DNA from: Paenibacillus xylanexedens | GTDB taxonomy: Bacteria; Bacillota; Bacilli; Paenibacillales; Paenibacillaceae | Assembly: GCF_001908275.1 (NCBI RefSeq) | Contig: NZ_CP018620.1 | Location: 5,394,001-5,458,000 of the forward strand | Reading direction: 5' to 3' | Length of the DNA stretch: 64,000 nt | Shown: positions 54,131 to 62,929 of the stretch, piece after piece | How positions within the stretch are numbered: the first letter of the stretch is position 1 | Layout of the letters: every line of letters begins with the position of its first letter | The notes under the pieces: model-generated | The model's input: only the letters and a program-made list of their open reading frames with translations | Database searches by the model: none | What the model was told of the DNA's origin: nothing | Position numbers and translations under genes: made by a program

Positions 54131-55849
54131 TCAGGTTATGACATCATCTGGCAGGATAAGACGCATTGTATCCCACTCTGACGGGGAGAATGTACGCCAT
54201 TCCGTCTCTGATGTATTTTCACTTGAATCCAACATGCACCAACCGCTTAAAGTCCATTGTTCATGACCCTCTACCTGATGTGGAATGAGGTATTGCGTAC
54301 GATTTTCCTGTTGTATCCCCAGCTTGGTCTGCCACTCAATGGCTTTGGCAGCAATCTGTCGGGCGGTTGAACTATGATATCGACGCCACTCCTTGTACCA
54401 GGTCTCCGGTATCTCCTCAAATCCCAACAGAGAGAACTTCTTCTCAATGACAGAATGATCACGCTCCAACCCATGCAGAGAAGCAGAGACATCAACCAGA
54501 CCTAGATTATCGGGAGTGTAGAAAGAAGAATATACATCGCTCAACATATCTTTTTCTAATAAATTCGGATCATCTGCGGAGCCTGTACTTACCTCCACTA
54601 CCTCCCTGTTCCGCTCTACAGTCAACGGTGTAGCACCCGTCTCCTTGCCCCAATCTGCTAATGCAATCCGTACATTCTCCGGTATGCCTGTCAGCGCATA
54701 TTGATCCAGAAACTCCATCACTTCATGTAATTCATACCCTCTGGCTAGGGCAGAAATGAATCGTTCTCTTGTCAGACGGTAGATGGACATTCGATCACGC
54801 GTCACCCGTTCTGCGCATTGCTCCAGCATCCAGATCACATCAGGCCCTGCTTCGGGCGGTACCAACATTTCGAAATCAGGTTGCATGTAAAATCCACAAG
54901 GCTCCGTTTCACTTGCCATCTCTTGTTCACGATTTAACAGGCTCTGCGGTTCGATCAGCCAGCGGAATACCAGCTCTCCCGACTGATCTTCTCCTACTTC
55001 ACCATAACCCCAGCCAGCCAGTGCGCAGAGCCAGCCCCTGACCCGTGGTTTCAACTCCGAATTCTCTATATGGCACCATATATTTTTTTCTGGAGCAAAC
55101 ACTGCCAATTGATAACGGAAATGCTGCAACGCAGGTTCAGCTTCTCCGTATCTTTCCATACACGCTTGATATATTTCCCGATGCATCTGTCTCCACGAGA
55201 GCTTCAACCATTTTTGTAATCGATGTTCTACAATCTGAATTTGGCCATCTGACTTCTGAACCAGATTCAGACTGAGCAGTAGATCGAGAAGGATTGCTAC
55301 GTGGGTCGGATACAAATCCGAATGTTTATATCTGATGCCCAGACCTTCAAAGTCTGTCGAAGATAATACCGTGATCACACTTAATTTTTGAACACTTTTC
55401 TTATGTATGGTGCCCTTCCCTGTCAAAGGAAGTCCTTCTCTTTCAATCCACGCGATCAGATGAAGAAGCTCCGCAGCAGTATCCGGCTTTCCTTCCTGTA
55501 TTACATGAGCATGCTGTACCATCTGTTTAACGGTCATACCCACTCTTTGTGCGTAAGCAATCGTCAATGTCTCCAACAGCGAAGCAGGAATATAGAATAA
55601 TCGCTCCCCCCAACTTTTATATACAGATTCAATCCATCTTTGCTGCCTAAGGTTGGCGAATGAAGAATTGGCTTCTGCGACACTTAGTCCTTCGATGGCC
55701 CACTGTTCTCGCGGCAGGAGGGAGGAAAAAGACTGACCGGCATGTTTGTGAAAAATTGCACCAAGCACTTTTTGTTCCACCAAAGTAAGCTTTGACCATG
55801 AATCAAGGTTCAGTATCACAGGCTCATCTATTGGTTCAAATGAAGACAT
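54131..55849 (-). CDS. Helicase-associated protein (Helicase_C_3 / XPB-partner family)
   Basis: 572 aa, no membrane helix or nucleotide-binding motif. The N-terminal part has winged-helix-like stretches (LTLVEQKVLGAIFHKHAG); the middle part (about 325-400) has QPDFEMLVPPEAGPDVIWML and YRLTRERFISALARGYELHE, the pattern of the helicase-associated (Helicase_C_3) domain. Mycobacteria carry the same kind of gene beside their XPB helicase (Rv0862c beside Rv0861c, from memory). Starts 36 bp after the XPB stop and is surely co-transcribed. It probably guides or regulates the helicase in DNA repair; no direct function is known to me. Confidence 0.7.
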   Translation of the reverse strand: MSSFEPIDEPVILNLDSWSKLTLVEQKVLGAIFHKHAGQSFSSLLPREQWAIEGLSVAEANSSFANLRQQRWIESVYKSWGERLFYIPASLLETLTIAYAQRVGMTVKQMVQHAHVIQEGKPDTAAELLHLIAWIEREGLPLTGKGTIHKKSVQKLSVITVLSSTDFEGLGIRYKHSDLYPTHVAILLDLLLSLNLVQKSDGQIQIVEHRLQKWLKLSWRQMHREIYQACMERYGEAEPALQHFRYQLAVFAPEKNIWCHIENSELKPRVRGWLCALAGWGYGEVGEDQSGELVFRWLIEPQSLLNREQEMASETEPCGFYMQPDFEMLVPPEAGPDVIWMLEQCAERVTRDRMSIYRLTRERFISALARGYELHEVMEFLDQYALTGIPENVRIALADWGKETGATPLTVERNREVVEVSTGSADDPNLLEKDMLSDVYSSFYTPDNLGLVDVSASLHGLERDHSVIEKKFSLLGFEEIPETWYKEWRRYHSSTARQIAAKAIEWQTKLGIQQENRTQYLIPHQVEGHEQWTLSGWCMLDSSENTSETEWRTFSPSEWDTMRLILPDDVIT

Positions 55850-55885
55850 ATCCCAATCCCTCCTCTTTTCGCGAGTATAAATGGA

Positions 55886-57580
55886 CTATTCGTTCTCATG
55901 AACGATGGCATATTCATATCCCTGCTCCACCAAGAACATCTGACGGTTTAATGCAAACTCCTGTTCCTTACTATCCTCTGATACCAACGCATAAAAATAT
56001 GCTTTGTTTTCTCCATCTTTTGGTCTCAGAATTCTCCCCAAACGTTGTGCCTCTTCCTGCCTTGACCCGAAACTCCCGGATATCTCAAGCGCAACAGCAG
56101 CATCGGGCAAATCCACTGCAAAATTAGCAACCTTGGATACCACAATTGTTTTAATCTCTCCACGTCGAAAAGCGGCAAACCACTTGATTCGCTCTTGCTG
56201 TGACATGGTTCCCGAGATCAAAGGTGCTTCAATTTCCCGGGCAATCAACTCAAGTTGATCCAGATATTGTCCAATCACTAACGCAGGCAAATCCCGATGA
56301 CGTTCCAGCAAACGCTTGACTACACGTACCTTCGCCGGATTCTCGGCAGCCAATCGAAATTGGTGCTTAACCTCTGCTTGCAGATAATTCGATCTTAGTT
56401 CCGAGGAAAATGGGATACGTATCTCCTGGCATTGTACATCCGCAATCCACCCTTGCTGCTCCAGTTGTTTCCACGGCATATCATAGAGCTTCGGACCAAT
56501 CAGCGAGAAAACATCCTGTTCACAGCCATCCTCTCGAACCAATGTAGCCGTTAATCCCAGCCTTCGCGTAGCTTGAATATCCGCAGTTGCACGAAACACT
56601 GGTGCTGGCAGCAAATGTACTTCATCATATATGATCAGCCCCCATTGCCGCTCACTGAGCAGTTTGATGTGGGTAAAATCAGCATCCTTTGATTTCCGGT
56701 GTGTAAGAATCTGATATGTAGCTACAGTCACAGGTTTCACCTGTTTTTTCTGACCAGAATACTCACCGATCTGTTCGCTGGTAATCGTGGTTTTGTCTTG
56801 AATTTCCTGAATCCACTGTCGCACAGACGTTGTATTAGACGTCAAAATAAGGCATTCACATTGAAGCCGCTCCAGCACGGCCATGCCAATGACTGTTTTT
56901 CCTGCCCCGCAAGGAAGTACGAGTAAACCGCTTCCTCCCATGCCCTCACTGCCTTCGAATGCATCCACAGCCTCTCTCTGGTAAGAACGCAGCGCAAACC
57001 GCTCAGAGTGGTCACCCGGATCATTAGACCGCCAATCAAATGAAAGCTTGGTTCCCTCCCGATATCCCACGTAATCAAGTACGGGGTAACCCAATCGTGT
57101 TAATTCCCTTTTTAATAACCCTCGCTGTTCTCCTGGGAGCAGAAGTTCATGAGCGTCCTTACGTTCCATGCGAAAGGCAGCTATTGTTTTCAATCCACTT
57201 AATTCATCCAGCAACCGCTCATCCTCACTGTAAAGGCGCATTCTGGTGTGATCTGCTTCGGAATGCAGCTTTAATTTGCCATACTGATCCATGATTCTCC
57301 GAACATCCTGTATCAGTGCAGCAGGCACGTTCCAGCGGGATACCAGCTCCAAACTTGCGATGACCTGATCTGCATTCCATCCCAGCGCAGCCGCATTCCA
57401 GAGCGATAACGGAGTGATTCGGTAGGTATGAAACGCTGCCGGTGTCTTAACCAGTTCTGAATACATCCCAAGCTGCTCTCTTGCTCTTTCAAATCCGGGG
57501 TGACCAACTTCCAGCAAAACTGTAAAATCTCGCTGAACGATACAAGCATCTGTCCTTACCGTATGTTCTGTTTCTTCCAT
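55886..57580 (-). CDS. DNA repair helicase, bacterial XPB type (superfamily 2)
   Basis: 564 aa from ATG 57580, which has AGGAGG 10 nt before it. N-terminal damage-recognition-like domain about 1-190, then helicase domain 1 with Walker A LPCGAGKTVIG, DEVH box IIYDEVHLLPAP, TATLVREDG with the Arg-Glu-Asp motif special to XPB, and helicase domain 2 with ALVIGQYLDQL and EEAQRLGRILRPK. Archaeal and mycobacterial relatives unwind DNA 3'-5'. The RED motif separates it from ordinary DEAH proteins. Confidence 0.88.
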   Translation of the reverse strand: MEETEHTVRTDACIVQRDFTVLLEVGHPGFERAREQLGMYSELVKTPAAFHTYRITPLSLWNAAALGWNADQVIASLELVSRWNVPAALIQDVRRIMDQYGKLKLHSEADHTRMRLYSEDERLLDELSGLKTIAAFRMERKDAHELLLPGEQRGLLKRELTRLGYPVLDYVGYREGTKLSFDWRSNDPGDHSERFALRSYQREAVDAFEGSEGMGGSGLLVLPCGAGKTVIGMAVLERLQCECLILTSNTTSVRQWIQEIQDKTTITSEQIGEYSGQKKQVKPVTVATYQILTHRKSKDADFTHIKLLSERQWGLIIYDEVHLLPAPVFRATADIQATRRLGLTATLVREDGCEQDVFSLIGPKLYDMPWKQLEQQGWIADVQCQEIRIPFSSELRSNYLQAEVKHQFRLAAENPAKVRVVKRLLERHRDLPALVIGQYLDQLELIAREIEAPLISGTMSQQERIKWFAAFRRGEIKTIVVSKVANFAVDLPDAAVALEISGSFGSRQEEAQRLGRILRPKDGENKAYFYALVSEDSKEQEFALNRQMFLVEQGYEYAIVHENE

Positions 57581-57653
57581 TTGGAGCATTCCTCCTATCA
57601 CAAAAAAAGTTCAGTTCCGGCAGCTTCCGAAAATGAACCTGTATAATTGCGAA

Positions 57654-57697
57654 TTCAAAAAGTTTGGTTTTCAGTACCGATAAGTGGACTTTTTGGA
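57654..57697. repeat. Repeat family B, short copy with internal deletion
   Basis: Keeps both ends of the copy at 651-853, TTCAAAAAGT plus TGGTTTTCAGTACCGA on the left and TAAGTGGACTTTTTGG on the right, and lacks the 150 bp or so between. The likeness goes past the right end (ACATCTATAA in both). Lies upstream of the XPB gene. Confidence 0.7.
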
Positions 57698-57716
57698 CAA
57701 CATCTATAAAAATCCA

Positions 57717-57757
57717 CAAAAAAAACATCCTGCCCATACCTCGGTATGAACAGGATG
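57717..57757 (-). terminator. Terminator of the M20 amidohydrolase gene
   Basis: Minus strand: GCATCCTGTTCATACC pairs with GGTATGGGCAGGATG (two mismatches), followed by a run of T. Confidence 0.9.
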
Positions 57758-57774
57758 CCCAACTAGCTATAAAG

Positions 57775-58944
57775 TCATTCGGCTGTGTAACCCTTGGCCA
57801 TTGCGATAAATAATCTCACGGCAGTCTGCATCGCGTCTTCATCAAAATCAAACATCGGATGATGATGCGGATAGATCGCATTTTTATCCGGGTTGCCTGC
57901 TCCAACAAACATAAAGCACCCTGGAACCTTCTGCAGATAATAGGCAAAATCTTCCGCTGGCATCAGCATCGGGGAAGCTTGCACTCGTTCTGCCCCAAAT
58001 AGTTCTGTAGCTTCTCTGAAGAAACGTGCTGTCTCCTGTTCATCATTCACCACAGGCGGATATCCCATAATATATTTCACTTGCGTCTCTGCCCCATACG
58101 CTGCCCCTGTCTGGGCTACCATGGTAAGCACGCGCTCTTTCATCCCGTTTCGGGTCTCTTCATCAAACGTTCTTACCGTACCGCTCATTTTGCATTGCTC
58201 TGCAATTACATTCTGAGCCGAGCCCGCCTGCATTGTACCAATGGTCAGCACCGCCGGTTGCAATGGATCAACCGAACGACTAACAACGGTCTGAAGCTGC
58301 ATCACAAGCGCAGAACCCGCGATAAGACTATCTATCGTGGATTGTGGCATCCCGCCATGTCCACCTTTGCCTTTGATCTCAATGTAAAAATCGTCCGCCG
58401 CCGCCATCATCGGTCCTGCTTTACTGGCAACAACACCTACAGGTAGCGGGGTCCACAGATGAATGCCGTATATGACATCCACGCCTTCAAGCGCACCATC
58501 CGCAATGACCTGAACTGCGCCGCCCGGAAGCAGTTCTTCTGCTGGCTGGAACAAAAAACGAATCTCTCCTTGGATCTCCTGCTTGTGACGGCTGAAATAC
58601 AATGCCGTACCGAGCAAGATTGAGATATGACCATCGTGGCCGCATGCATGCATCGCTCCTACTTGTTGTGATGCATACTCGATATTCTTTTCATCCTGAA
58701 TTGGAAGTGCATCCATATCAGCTCGCAGCATGACGACAGGACCCGACTTGTCCCCACGAATGGTACCGATGACCCCGTGACCACCAACATGACGCCTCAC
58801 TTCAACACCAAAACTCTCCAACATATCCGCTACAAAAGAGGATGTCTTCTCCTCATGAAAGGAAACCTCAGGATTGCGATGAAGGTGACGCCGCCATTCC
58901 ACCATGTGGATCTGCAGATCTTCCCACCATACATTATTAGTCAT
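57775..58944 (-). CDS. M20-family amidohydrolase (N-acyl-L-amino acid / hippurate type)
   Basis: 389 aa; ATG 58944 with GGGTGGAG upstream. Metal-binding motifs of M20D peptidases: RRHLHRNPEVSFHE, VMLRADMDALPI, MHACGHDGH, FLFQPAEELLPGGA and MPAEDFAYYL. A dimerisation domain lies about 180-290 (GKGGHGGMPQSTID). Releases an acyl group from N-acyl amino acids, or a related substrate. Related IAA-amino-acid or acetyl-diaminopimelate hydrolases cannot be excluded. Confidence 0.88.
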   Translation of the reverse strand: MTNNVWWEDLQIHMVEWRRHLHRNPEVSFHEEKTSSFVADMLESFGVEVRRHVGGHGVIGTIRGDKSGPVVMLRADMDALPIQDEKNIEYASQQVGAMHACGHDGHISILLGTALYFSRHKQEIQGEIRFLFQPAEELLPGGAVQVIADGALEGVDVIYGIHLWTPLPVGVVASKAGPMMAAADDFYIEIKGKGGHGGMPQSTIDSLIAGSALVMQLQTVVSRSVDPLQPAVLTIGTMQAGSAQNVIAEQCKMSGTVRTFDEETRNGMKERVLTMVAQTGAAYGAETQVKYIMGYPPVVNDEQETARFFREATELFGAERVQASPMLMPAEDFAYYLQKVPGCFMFVGAGNPDKNAIYPHHHPMFDFDEDAMQTAVRLFIAMAKGYTAE

Positions 58945-59066
58945 GTCTCTCCACCCTTTCAATCTTAAACGGGACTTGGATCAAGCCCGAACCTACCTCT
59001 TCAAACCTATTGCTGTATATTGTAGCAGAATTGGAAGAAAACCGATACGAAACGCCTTTGGAAAGC

Positions 59067-59095
59067 TTGCACGGGAAGGGGAAACATACTATCAT
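59067..59095 (+). promoter_or_regulatory. Promoter of yugN-ftsW
   Basis: TTGCAC (59067-59072), 17-bp spacer, TATCAT (59090-59095), 60 bp before the yugN ATG. Confidence 0.6.
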
Positions 59096-59154
59096 GAACT
59101 AGAGAAATACTCGAGAAATTATACTCGGAAGCTTATGAGGAGGATCAAACGCTT

Positions 59155-59502
59155 ATGATTTTTGAGAATACAGGCTTGGATGGCTTGAAGAGCGACTTGG
59201 CATACCTGGATGAGAGCGCCGAGAAAGTCGGATTTGTCCGGTGGCAATGGGAATATTACCGTGCTACATATGACTACAAAATTGAAGATGAACAAACCAA
59301 CTCAGAATACTTTGTACGCATTAATACCCGCGCTGTGGAAGGCAAATTGGAAAAACCGGATACCGTTCTTGCTGTTGAAGCAGTATACCTTGGCAAAGCC
59401 ACTTTCCCTCACGGCCTGGATTATGACTCTTCCGTTCCGCAACCAGTCGTGAAGCTGGCAGCCGAAAAATTACAGCAGCTTAAAGAACTGCTGGAAGCAT
59501 AG
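59155..59502 (+). CDS. YugN-like family protein
   Basis: 115 aa, start ATG with GAGGAGGATC upstream. Matches the YugN-like family by MIFENTGLDGL, WQWEYYRATYDYKIED, FVRINTRAVEGKLE and FPHGLDYDSSVP. Single soluble domain of unknown function. ftsW follows after 13 bp, so they share a transcript. Confidence 0.78.
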   Translation: MIFENTGLDGLKSDLAYLDESAEKVGFVRWQWEYYRATYDYKIEDEQTNSEYFVRINTRAVEGKLEKPDTVLAVEAVYLGKATFPHGLDYDSSVPQPVVKLAAEKLQQLKELLEA

Positions 59503-59515
59503 GCTGGGCCAAACG

Positions 59516-60805
59516 ATGAAACAACAAACGGCCCAAACGAAAACGAAGAGAGGCACGCCGGATTTTCAACTGCTAATCCTCACTTTATTGTTGGTGGGCT
59601 TTGGACTGGTGATGGTATTCAGCTCCAGTTCCAGCATTGCAATCGCAAGCGATAAATTTAACAATGATGCCCTTTACTTCACGAAAAAACAACTTATGTG
59701 GGCGATTATCGGTCTATTTGGCATGTTTTTTGCCATGAATATCCGTTTCAACAAGTACAAAAAGCTCTATGCACCCTTTTTCCTGCTCACTACGGTCATG
59801 CTGGTGATTGTTTTGATCTCAGGTGCAGTATTGAACGGTGCACGAAGCTGGATTCACATTTTTGGTTTCAGTCTTCAGCCTGCGGAATTCGCAAAAATTG
59901 CTATCATTCTATACCTCTCTGCACTGATCACCAAAAAAGGTGAAGGCTTCAGGGTTTTCAAGACAGGGTATTTTCCCGTCCTGTTTATCGTCGGATTCAT
60001 CGCAGGGCTGATTATGCTGCAACCAGACTTCGGTACCACCTTCATTCTGGTGTCCACCTGTGGTCTCTTGATCTATGCCGGTGGAGCCAGTATGAAACAT
60101 ATCCTGGGTTCAATTCTCCTGGTTGTACTCGGTGGGGCACTGGCGTTCGGAGCGAATTCCCTGTTTTCTTCCATGTCTCCTTCCGACACAACGACTGCTA
60201 CAACAGCAGTCACTGCGGAGCAGAACTACAAGATCGGACGTATTCAGGCTTTCCTTGATCCAATGTCCGATATTAATGGCGGAAGTCTTAACCTCTACCG
60301 TTCTCTTGTTGCCATTGGTGATGGCGGCATGACAGGTTCCGGGATTGGACAAGGTACGATGAAGCTGCATTATTTGCCAAACGCGTATAATGACTTTATT
60401 TTCTCCGTAATCGGGGAAGAACTCGGATTCATCGGAAGTGCATTATTCCTGCTAGTTTACCTGTACTTCATCTGGCGCGGAATCATTGTCTCTCTTCGCT
60501 GTCCCGATCCATTCGGAACACTGGTCGGCATAGGTATCATGGGACTGATCGCGATTCAGGCATTTATCAACATTGGTGGTGTAACTCAGACCATTCCGGT
60601 GACGGGGGTCACGCTTCCATTTATCAGTTATGGGGGTACCTCACTCTTTGTGATGATGGTTGCCATGGGCATTCTGCTCAGTATCTCACGTACTAACAAT
60701 CTGGACGTGATCAAGGAAGAGAAAACGAAGTCAGTGACTGTACAGACACAGACTCGTACCTCTCCTGCTCTTCGTTCACGGGAGTCCATCCGTCGGATTC
60801 GGTAA
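59516..60805 (+). CDS. ftsW: Peptidoglycan glycosyltransferase FtsW (SEDS family)
   Basis: 429 aa with about ten membrane helices. SEDS motifs: GLVMVFSSSSSIA in helix 1, LNGARSWIHIFGFSLQPAEFAK, YKIGRIQAFLDP in the large extracellular loop, FIFSVIGEELGFIG with the catalytic-site region, and PVTGVTLPFISYGGTSLF. SpoVE or RodA are possible from sequence alone; nearness to ylaN, which flanks ftsW in B. subtilis, supports FtsW. The loop contains an uncommon Thr/Ala run (DTTTATTAVTAEQ). Confidence 0.82.
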   Translation: MKQQTAQTKTKRGTPDFQLLILTLLLVGFGLVMVFSSSSSIAIASDKFNNDALYFTKKQLMWAIIGLFGMFFAMNIRFNKYKKLYAPFFLLTTVMLVIVLISGAVLNGARSWIHIFGFSLQPAEFAKIAIILYLSALITKKGEGFRVFKTGYFPVLFIVGFIAGLIMLQPDFGTTFILVSTCGLLIYAGGASMKHILGSILLVVLGGALAFGANSLFSSMSPSDTTTATTAVTAEQNYKIGRIQAFLDPMSDINGGSLNLYRSLVAIGDGGMTGSGIGQGTMKLHYLPNAYNDFIFSVIGEELGFIGSALFLLVYLYFIWRGIIVSLRCPDPFGTLVGIGIMGLIAIQAFINIGGVTQTIPVTGVTLPFISYGGTSLFVMMVAMGILLSISRTNNLDVIKEEKTKSVTVQTQTRTSPALRSRESIRRIR

Positions 60806-60816
60806 AAAAGCAACTC

Positions 60817-60855
60817 AAAAAAGGCTGTGCACCCAATGGATGCGCAGCCTTTTTC
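60817..60855 (+). terminator. Bidirectional terminator between ftsW and asp23
   Basis: GGCTGTGCA and TGCGCAGCC pair over nine positions (one G-U), with A run on the left and T run on the right. Confidence 0.88.
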
Positions 60856-60934
60856 TGTGTACTCGTTACTATTCTGTCTATCAAGATGAAGAACAGGTCA
60901 ATATCGCTCTGTCCTCCATTGCGGATTGCGATTT

Positions 60935-61297
60935 CTACAGATCGTCGCCTTTGAAAGATACGCCTTCTACCTTTACATTGACTTCAACCACGCGTAATCC
61001 GGTCATGGTCTCTACCGCTTCTCTTACATTCTGCTGAAGCATACGGGAAACTTCATGAATCGGGGTTTCGTACAGGACGATGATGCGCAGGTCAATGGCT
61101 GCTTCCAGCTGGCCGACCTCAACGCTCACGCCTTTCTGTACGTTTTTACCGCTGAGTCGCTTCGCCCAGCCCTCTGACAATCCTCCAGACATTGCGGCAA
61201 TTCCGGGTGTTTCCATTGCAGCCATTCCGGCAATTTTTGCAACCACGTCATCGGCAATCCGGATGTTTCCGCTCTCCAGTTGAAGTTGTTCTGCCAT
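60935..61297 (-). CDS. Asp23/Gls24 family envelope stress protein
   Basis: 120 aa. Family pattern GNIRIADDVVAKIAGMAAMETPGIAAMSGG at the N-terminus (here cut into two), then GVSVEVGQLEAAIDLRIIVLYETPIHEVSRML and VVEVNVKVEGVSF. These proteins sit under the membrane via partners such as AmaP and affect envelope stress. It stands alone, away from fakA, where the usual yloU copy is missing. GGAGGATG precedes the ATG. Confidence 0.9.
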   Translation of the reverse strand: MAEQLQLESGNIRIADDVVAKIAGMAAMETPGIAAMSGGLSEGWAKRLSGKNVQKGVSVEVGQLEAAIDLRIIVLYETPIHEVSRMLQQNVREAVETMTGLRVVEVNVKVEGVSFKGDDL

Positions 61298-61480
61298 GCC
61301 ACATCCTCCTTCACTTCGTTACTCGTATTTTAAATCCTTTCCACCCCAAAAAGCAAATTAAACTCAAAAAGATGCGTTTACAACCTACCACCATTTGGTT
61401 ATATTGAAATATGAAAATAATCTCATAAGCGATTTACAGTGTTATTCAAAACAAAATAATTTATAACCGAGGTGTTTGTT

Positions 61481-62551
61481 GTGAGAAACCGGATTTCATC
61501 CATTTTGCTGATTGCGTTCTTTGCACTCAGTGCCATCGCCCACTACATGAAATGGGATTCGATTCTACAGTTCGTGATATCAGCCATTTCGGTTATTTTT
61601 GTGGCCGGTTTTTTAGGCAAAGCCACCGAAAATGTGGCCCACTACGCCGGACAGCGGCTGGGTGGATTCTTGAATGCCACCTTCGGCAATGCTGCCGAAT
61701 TGATCATCGCCATTTTCCTCGTCAAAGAGGGACTCTTCGACATGGTCAAAGCTAGTCTGACAGGTTCCATCATCGGAAATCTGCTGTTAGTGCTCGGGTT
61801 AAGTATTTTTGCCGGAGGACTCAAGTTCAAAATTCAGAATTATAATGTTTCACTTGCAGGTCTGAATGGTTCCCTGATGATTGTTGCCATCATTGCCCTG
61901 TTTATTCCGGCAGTCTTTCTCAACACACATTCCATTACACAGAAAGACACAAATACACTTAGTCTCATCGTGGCCGGATTGCTCATCCTCGCGTATATTG
62001 CGTGGTTGCTATTCTCCATGGTGACACATAAGAACTACCTCGCAGACGTCACTGAGGATCGCGATGAAGAGCTACCTCATGAGCATGCTCCGGCATGGTC
62101 CAAGAAAAAATCAATTCTCTATCTGGTGCTCGCAACAGTCATGGTTGCCTTCGTCAGTGAATGGCTGGTGGGCACGCTCGAAGTCTTCACTTCGGAATTT
62201 GGACTTAGCGAACTGTTTGTCGGTGCATTCCTTGTCGCCATCATCGGTAATGCAGCCGAACACAGTGCAGCCATCATGCTTGCCATGAAAAATAAAATTG
62301 GAGCCGCCGTTGAAATTGCGGTTGGCAGCAGCTTGCAGATCGCACTCTTCGTTGCTCCTGTACTGATTTTTGTCAGCTACTTCACAGGCAGAACCATGGA
62401 TATCGTATTCACAACGATTGAACTGGTCGCCATCGGCGTATCCGTATTTATTGCGAAGTCCATTACCCAAGATGGTTCAACGAATTGGTACGAAGGTTTA
62501 CTCCTGCTCGTGGTATATATCATACTCGGTGTATCCTTCTTCCTGGTGTAA
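61481..62551 (+). CDS. Calcium/proton antiporter (CAX family)
   Basis: 356 aa from a GTG at 61481 (CGAGGTG upstream; an in-frame GTG nine bases earlier overlaps the ribosome site). About 11 membrane helices. The two signature repeats are ATFGNAAELIIAIFL in helix 2-3 and AIIGNAAEHSAAIMLAM in helix 7-8, which bind Ca2+. An acidic loop EDRDEELPHEHA separates the halves. Exports Ca2+ in exchange for H+. B. subtilis YfkE (ChaA) is the likely counterpart. Together with the ATPase at 44696 this gives two calcium exporters. Confidence 0.92.
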   Translation: MRNRISSILLIAFFALSAIAHYMKWDSILQFVISAISVIFVAGFLGKATENVAHYAGQRLGGFLNATFGNAAELIIAIFLVKEGLFDMVKASLTGSIIGNLLLVLGLSIFAGGLKFKIQNYNVSLAGLNGSLMIVAIIALFIPAVFLNTHSITQKDTNTLSLIVAGLLILAYIAWLLFSMVTHKNYLADVTEDRDEELPHEHAPAWSKKKSILYLVLATVMVAFVSEWLVGTLEVFTSEFGLSELFVGAFLVAIIGNAAEHSAAIMLAMKNKIGAAVEIAVGSSLQIALFVAPVLIFVSYFTGRTMDIVFTTIELVAIGVSVFIAKSITQDGSTNWYEGLLLLVVYIILGVSFFLV

Positions 62552-62568
62552 CCAGGCCCTCACCAAGC

Positions 62569-62760
62569 TATATAAGTTAAACTAAAGAATATTTACACTG
62601 GACACTCCGATGACAGAACAACCTTCCGATCGCTGTTATCCCCTGATTTTTTTGATTCCTTTTATAAAGGGGTAAATCCGGGGATAAAGGCGAACGCTCC
62701 GCTTCTTCAGGTTATTTCTGTCCTCTCCGTTTTGTGTAAATGTTTAGTTAAATTTATATA
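62569..62760 (+). repeat. Long-hairpin repeat family A, copy 5
   Basis: Ends TATATAAGTTAAACTAAA and TTTAGTTAAATTTATATA (16 of 18 paired). Then TTTACAC / GTGTAAA, GACAGAA / TTCTGTC, AACCT / AGGTT, core TTATCCCC-GATTT / AAATC-GGGGATAA and CCTTT / AAAGG top. The side strand GGCGAACGCTCCGCTTCTTC is identical in sense to copy 4. Confidence 0.88.
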
Positions 62761-62780
62761 ACACTAAAATATACAAGCCA

Positions 62781-62820
62781 CAAGAGGCAGCCCGAATTTA
62801 CATTCGGTGCTGTCTCTTTG
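62781..62820 (+). terminator. Hairpin after repeat copy 5, likely antiporter terminator
   Basis: AGAGGCAGC-CCGAAT and ATTCGG-TGCTGTCTCT pair around TTAC, followed by TTTGCTTG. The T tract is short. Confidence 0.6.
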
Positions 62821-62872
62821 CTTGTATGAGCCCTCCGGCTGGCTTGTATCTCCATCCCCCGTTCAGACGCAC

Positions 62873-62902
62873 AAAAAAAGCATGCATAAACGCCTGCATG
62901 CC
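62873..62902 (-). terminator. ylaN terminator
   Basis: Minus strand: GCATGCA and TGCATGC around GGCGTTTA, followed by seven T. Confidence 0.85.
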
Positions 62903-62929
62903 TTCTATTCTGACCCGCGCATTTGCAGG

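Larger units (their letters stand above)
62552..62929. other. 378-bp intergenic region after the antiporter
   Basis: Holds repeat A copy 5, a hairpin that may end the antiporter transcript, and the ylaN terminator. Nothing else noticed. Confidence 0.7.
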
